Assembly: GCA_016291915.1 (NCBI GenBank)
Contig: JAEEZP010000207.1
Coordinates: forward strand, 1-7,762
Length of the DNA stretch: 7,762 nt
Direction of reading: 5' to 3'
Origin: Prevotella sp.
GTDB lineage: Bacteria > Bacteroidota > Bacteroidia > Bacteroidales > Bacteroidaceae
A program made the position numbers and the translations under genes. How positions within the stretch are numbered: position 1 is the first letter of the stretch; the number at the start of each line of letters is the position of its first letter. Below the pieces are notes generated by a model. That model was not told where the DNA came from, did no database searches, and worked only from the letters and a program-made list of their open reading frames with translations. Below are positions 7,463 through 7,762 of the stretch, piece after piece.

Positions 7463-7527
7463 CCCCGTGAAAATAACTATTACCAAGAAACTATAATATT
7501 AATCAATAATTCTAACAAAAAGACCCT

Positions 7528-7762
7528 ATGAATTTAAATTGCAGTAAAACAACAATGCTTGCGCTTATAGGCTCAGTAATGTTACTGGGCTATTCGCCGC
7601 AGGTTCTTGCTGCAGGTGGGGTGGGGAAGAACCCGCTAACCACAGAGGTTCAGAAAGAAAAGAAAATCACAGGTGTTGTCAGCGATGTCATGGGACCGGT
7701 TATCGGTGCTAGTGTAGTGGTGAAAGGAACGTCGAATGGTGTTGCCACCGACTTTGACGGAA
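7528..7762 (+). CDS. SusC-like TonB-dependent outer-membrane transporter, N-terminal fragment
   Basis: The first 78 codons of a gene that runs off the window end. Residues 1-28 look like a type I signal peptide (MNLNCSKTTML, hydrophobic core ALIGSVMLLG, cleavage near QVLA-A). After a short linker, KKITGVVSDVMGPVIGASVVV (residues 45-65; the K-G-T-S-N-G-V-A-T-D-F-D-G stretch follows) is the carboxypeptidase-regulatory-like domain that opens most SusC proteins. SusC proteins form the outer-membrane barrel that, with a SusD lipoprotein lid, imports oligosaccharides. Only about 17 residues separate the signal peptide from this domain, so there is no room for an STN domain; this argues against regulation through an anti-sigma factor and for another control such as a hybrid two-component sensor (inference). 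A surface or secreted protein with only the same domain is possible, but the sequence and PUL context favour SusC. No clear ribosome binding site precedes the ATG. Confidence 0.88.
   Translation, partial: MNLNCSKTTMLALIGSVMLLGYSPQVLAAGGVGKNPLTTEVQKEKKITGVVSDVMGPVIGASVVVKGTSNGVATDFDG

Noticed and set aside
7446..7505. Direct repeat ATTAATCA at 7446-7453 and 7498-7505
   Set aside because: An 8-base A/T-rich word repeated once in a 136-nt A/T-rich gap is not significant.

Overview
The window looks like part of a polysaccharide utilisation locus (PUL) for beta-mannan (galactomannan or galactoglucomannan) from a member of the Bacteroidales, most likely a Prevotella-like species. The evidence is a SusC-type TonB-dependent transporter start with a carboxypeptidase-regulatory-like domain, a lipoprotein mannanase, weak or absent Shine-Dalgarno sites, A/T-rich gene leaders, and the gene set itself. 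The genus is inference; no rRNA or other marker gene is present.

Layout, all on the + strand: 1-242, the C-terminal end of a CE7-type acetyl esterase; 241-284, an array of six tandem heptamers in the only gap before the mannanase; 304-1377, a GH26 endo-beta-mannanase lipoprotein; 1382-2542, a GH130 mannosylglucose phosphorylase; 2542-3885, a GPH-family sugar:cation symporter; 3882-5183, an AGE-family cellobiose/mannobiose 2-epimerase; 5205-7391, a secreted GH36 alpha-galactosidase; 7392-7527, an A/T-rich intergenic region with a weak promoter-like element and a small inverted repeat; 7528-7762, the start of a SusC-like outer-membrane transporter cut off by the window end. Genes from GH26 to GH36 are separated by at most 21 nt or overlap by 1-4 nt, so they are almost certainly one transcription unit. 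CE7 probably belongs to it, since I see no terminator after it.

How the genes work together (established pathway for the families, applied here by inference): the esterase removes acetyl groups, GH36 removes alpha-1,6-galactose side groups, and GH26 cuts the mannan backbone to mannobiose, all outside the cytoplasm. The GPH symporter brings mannobiose across the inner membrane. The epimerase turns Man-beta-1,4-Man into Man-beta-1,4-Glc, and the GH130 enzyme phosphorolyses this to alpha-mannose-1-phosphate and glucose. The GH26-GH130-transporter-epimerase order is the one described for Bacteroides fragilis (BF0771-BF0774), so the core pathway is known. What is less ordinary here is the added CE7 and GH36 genes, the position of the SusC gene after the enzymes, the heptamer array, and an apparent insertion in the epimerase. 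I do not see an undescribed system in this window.
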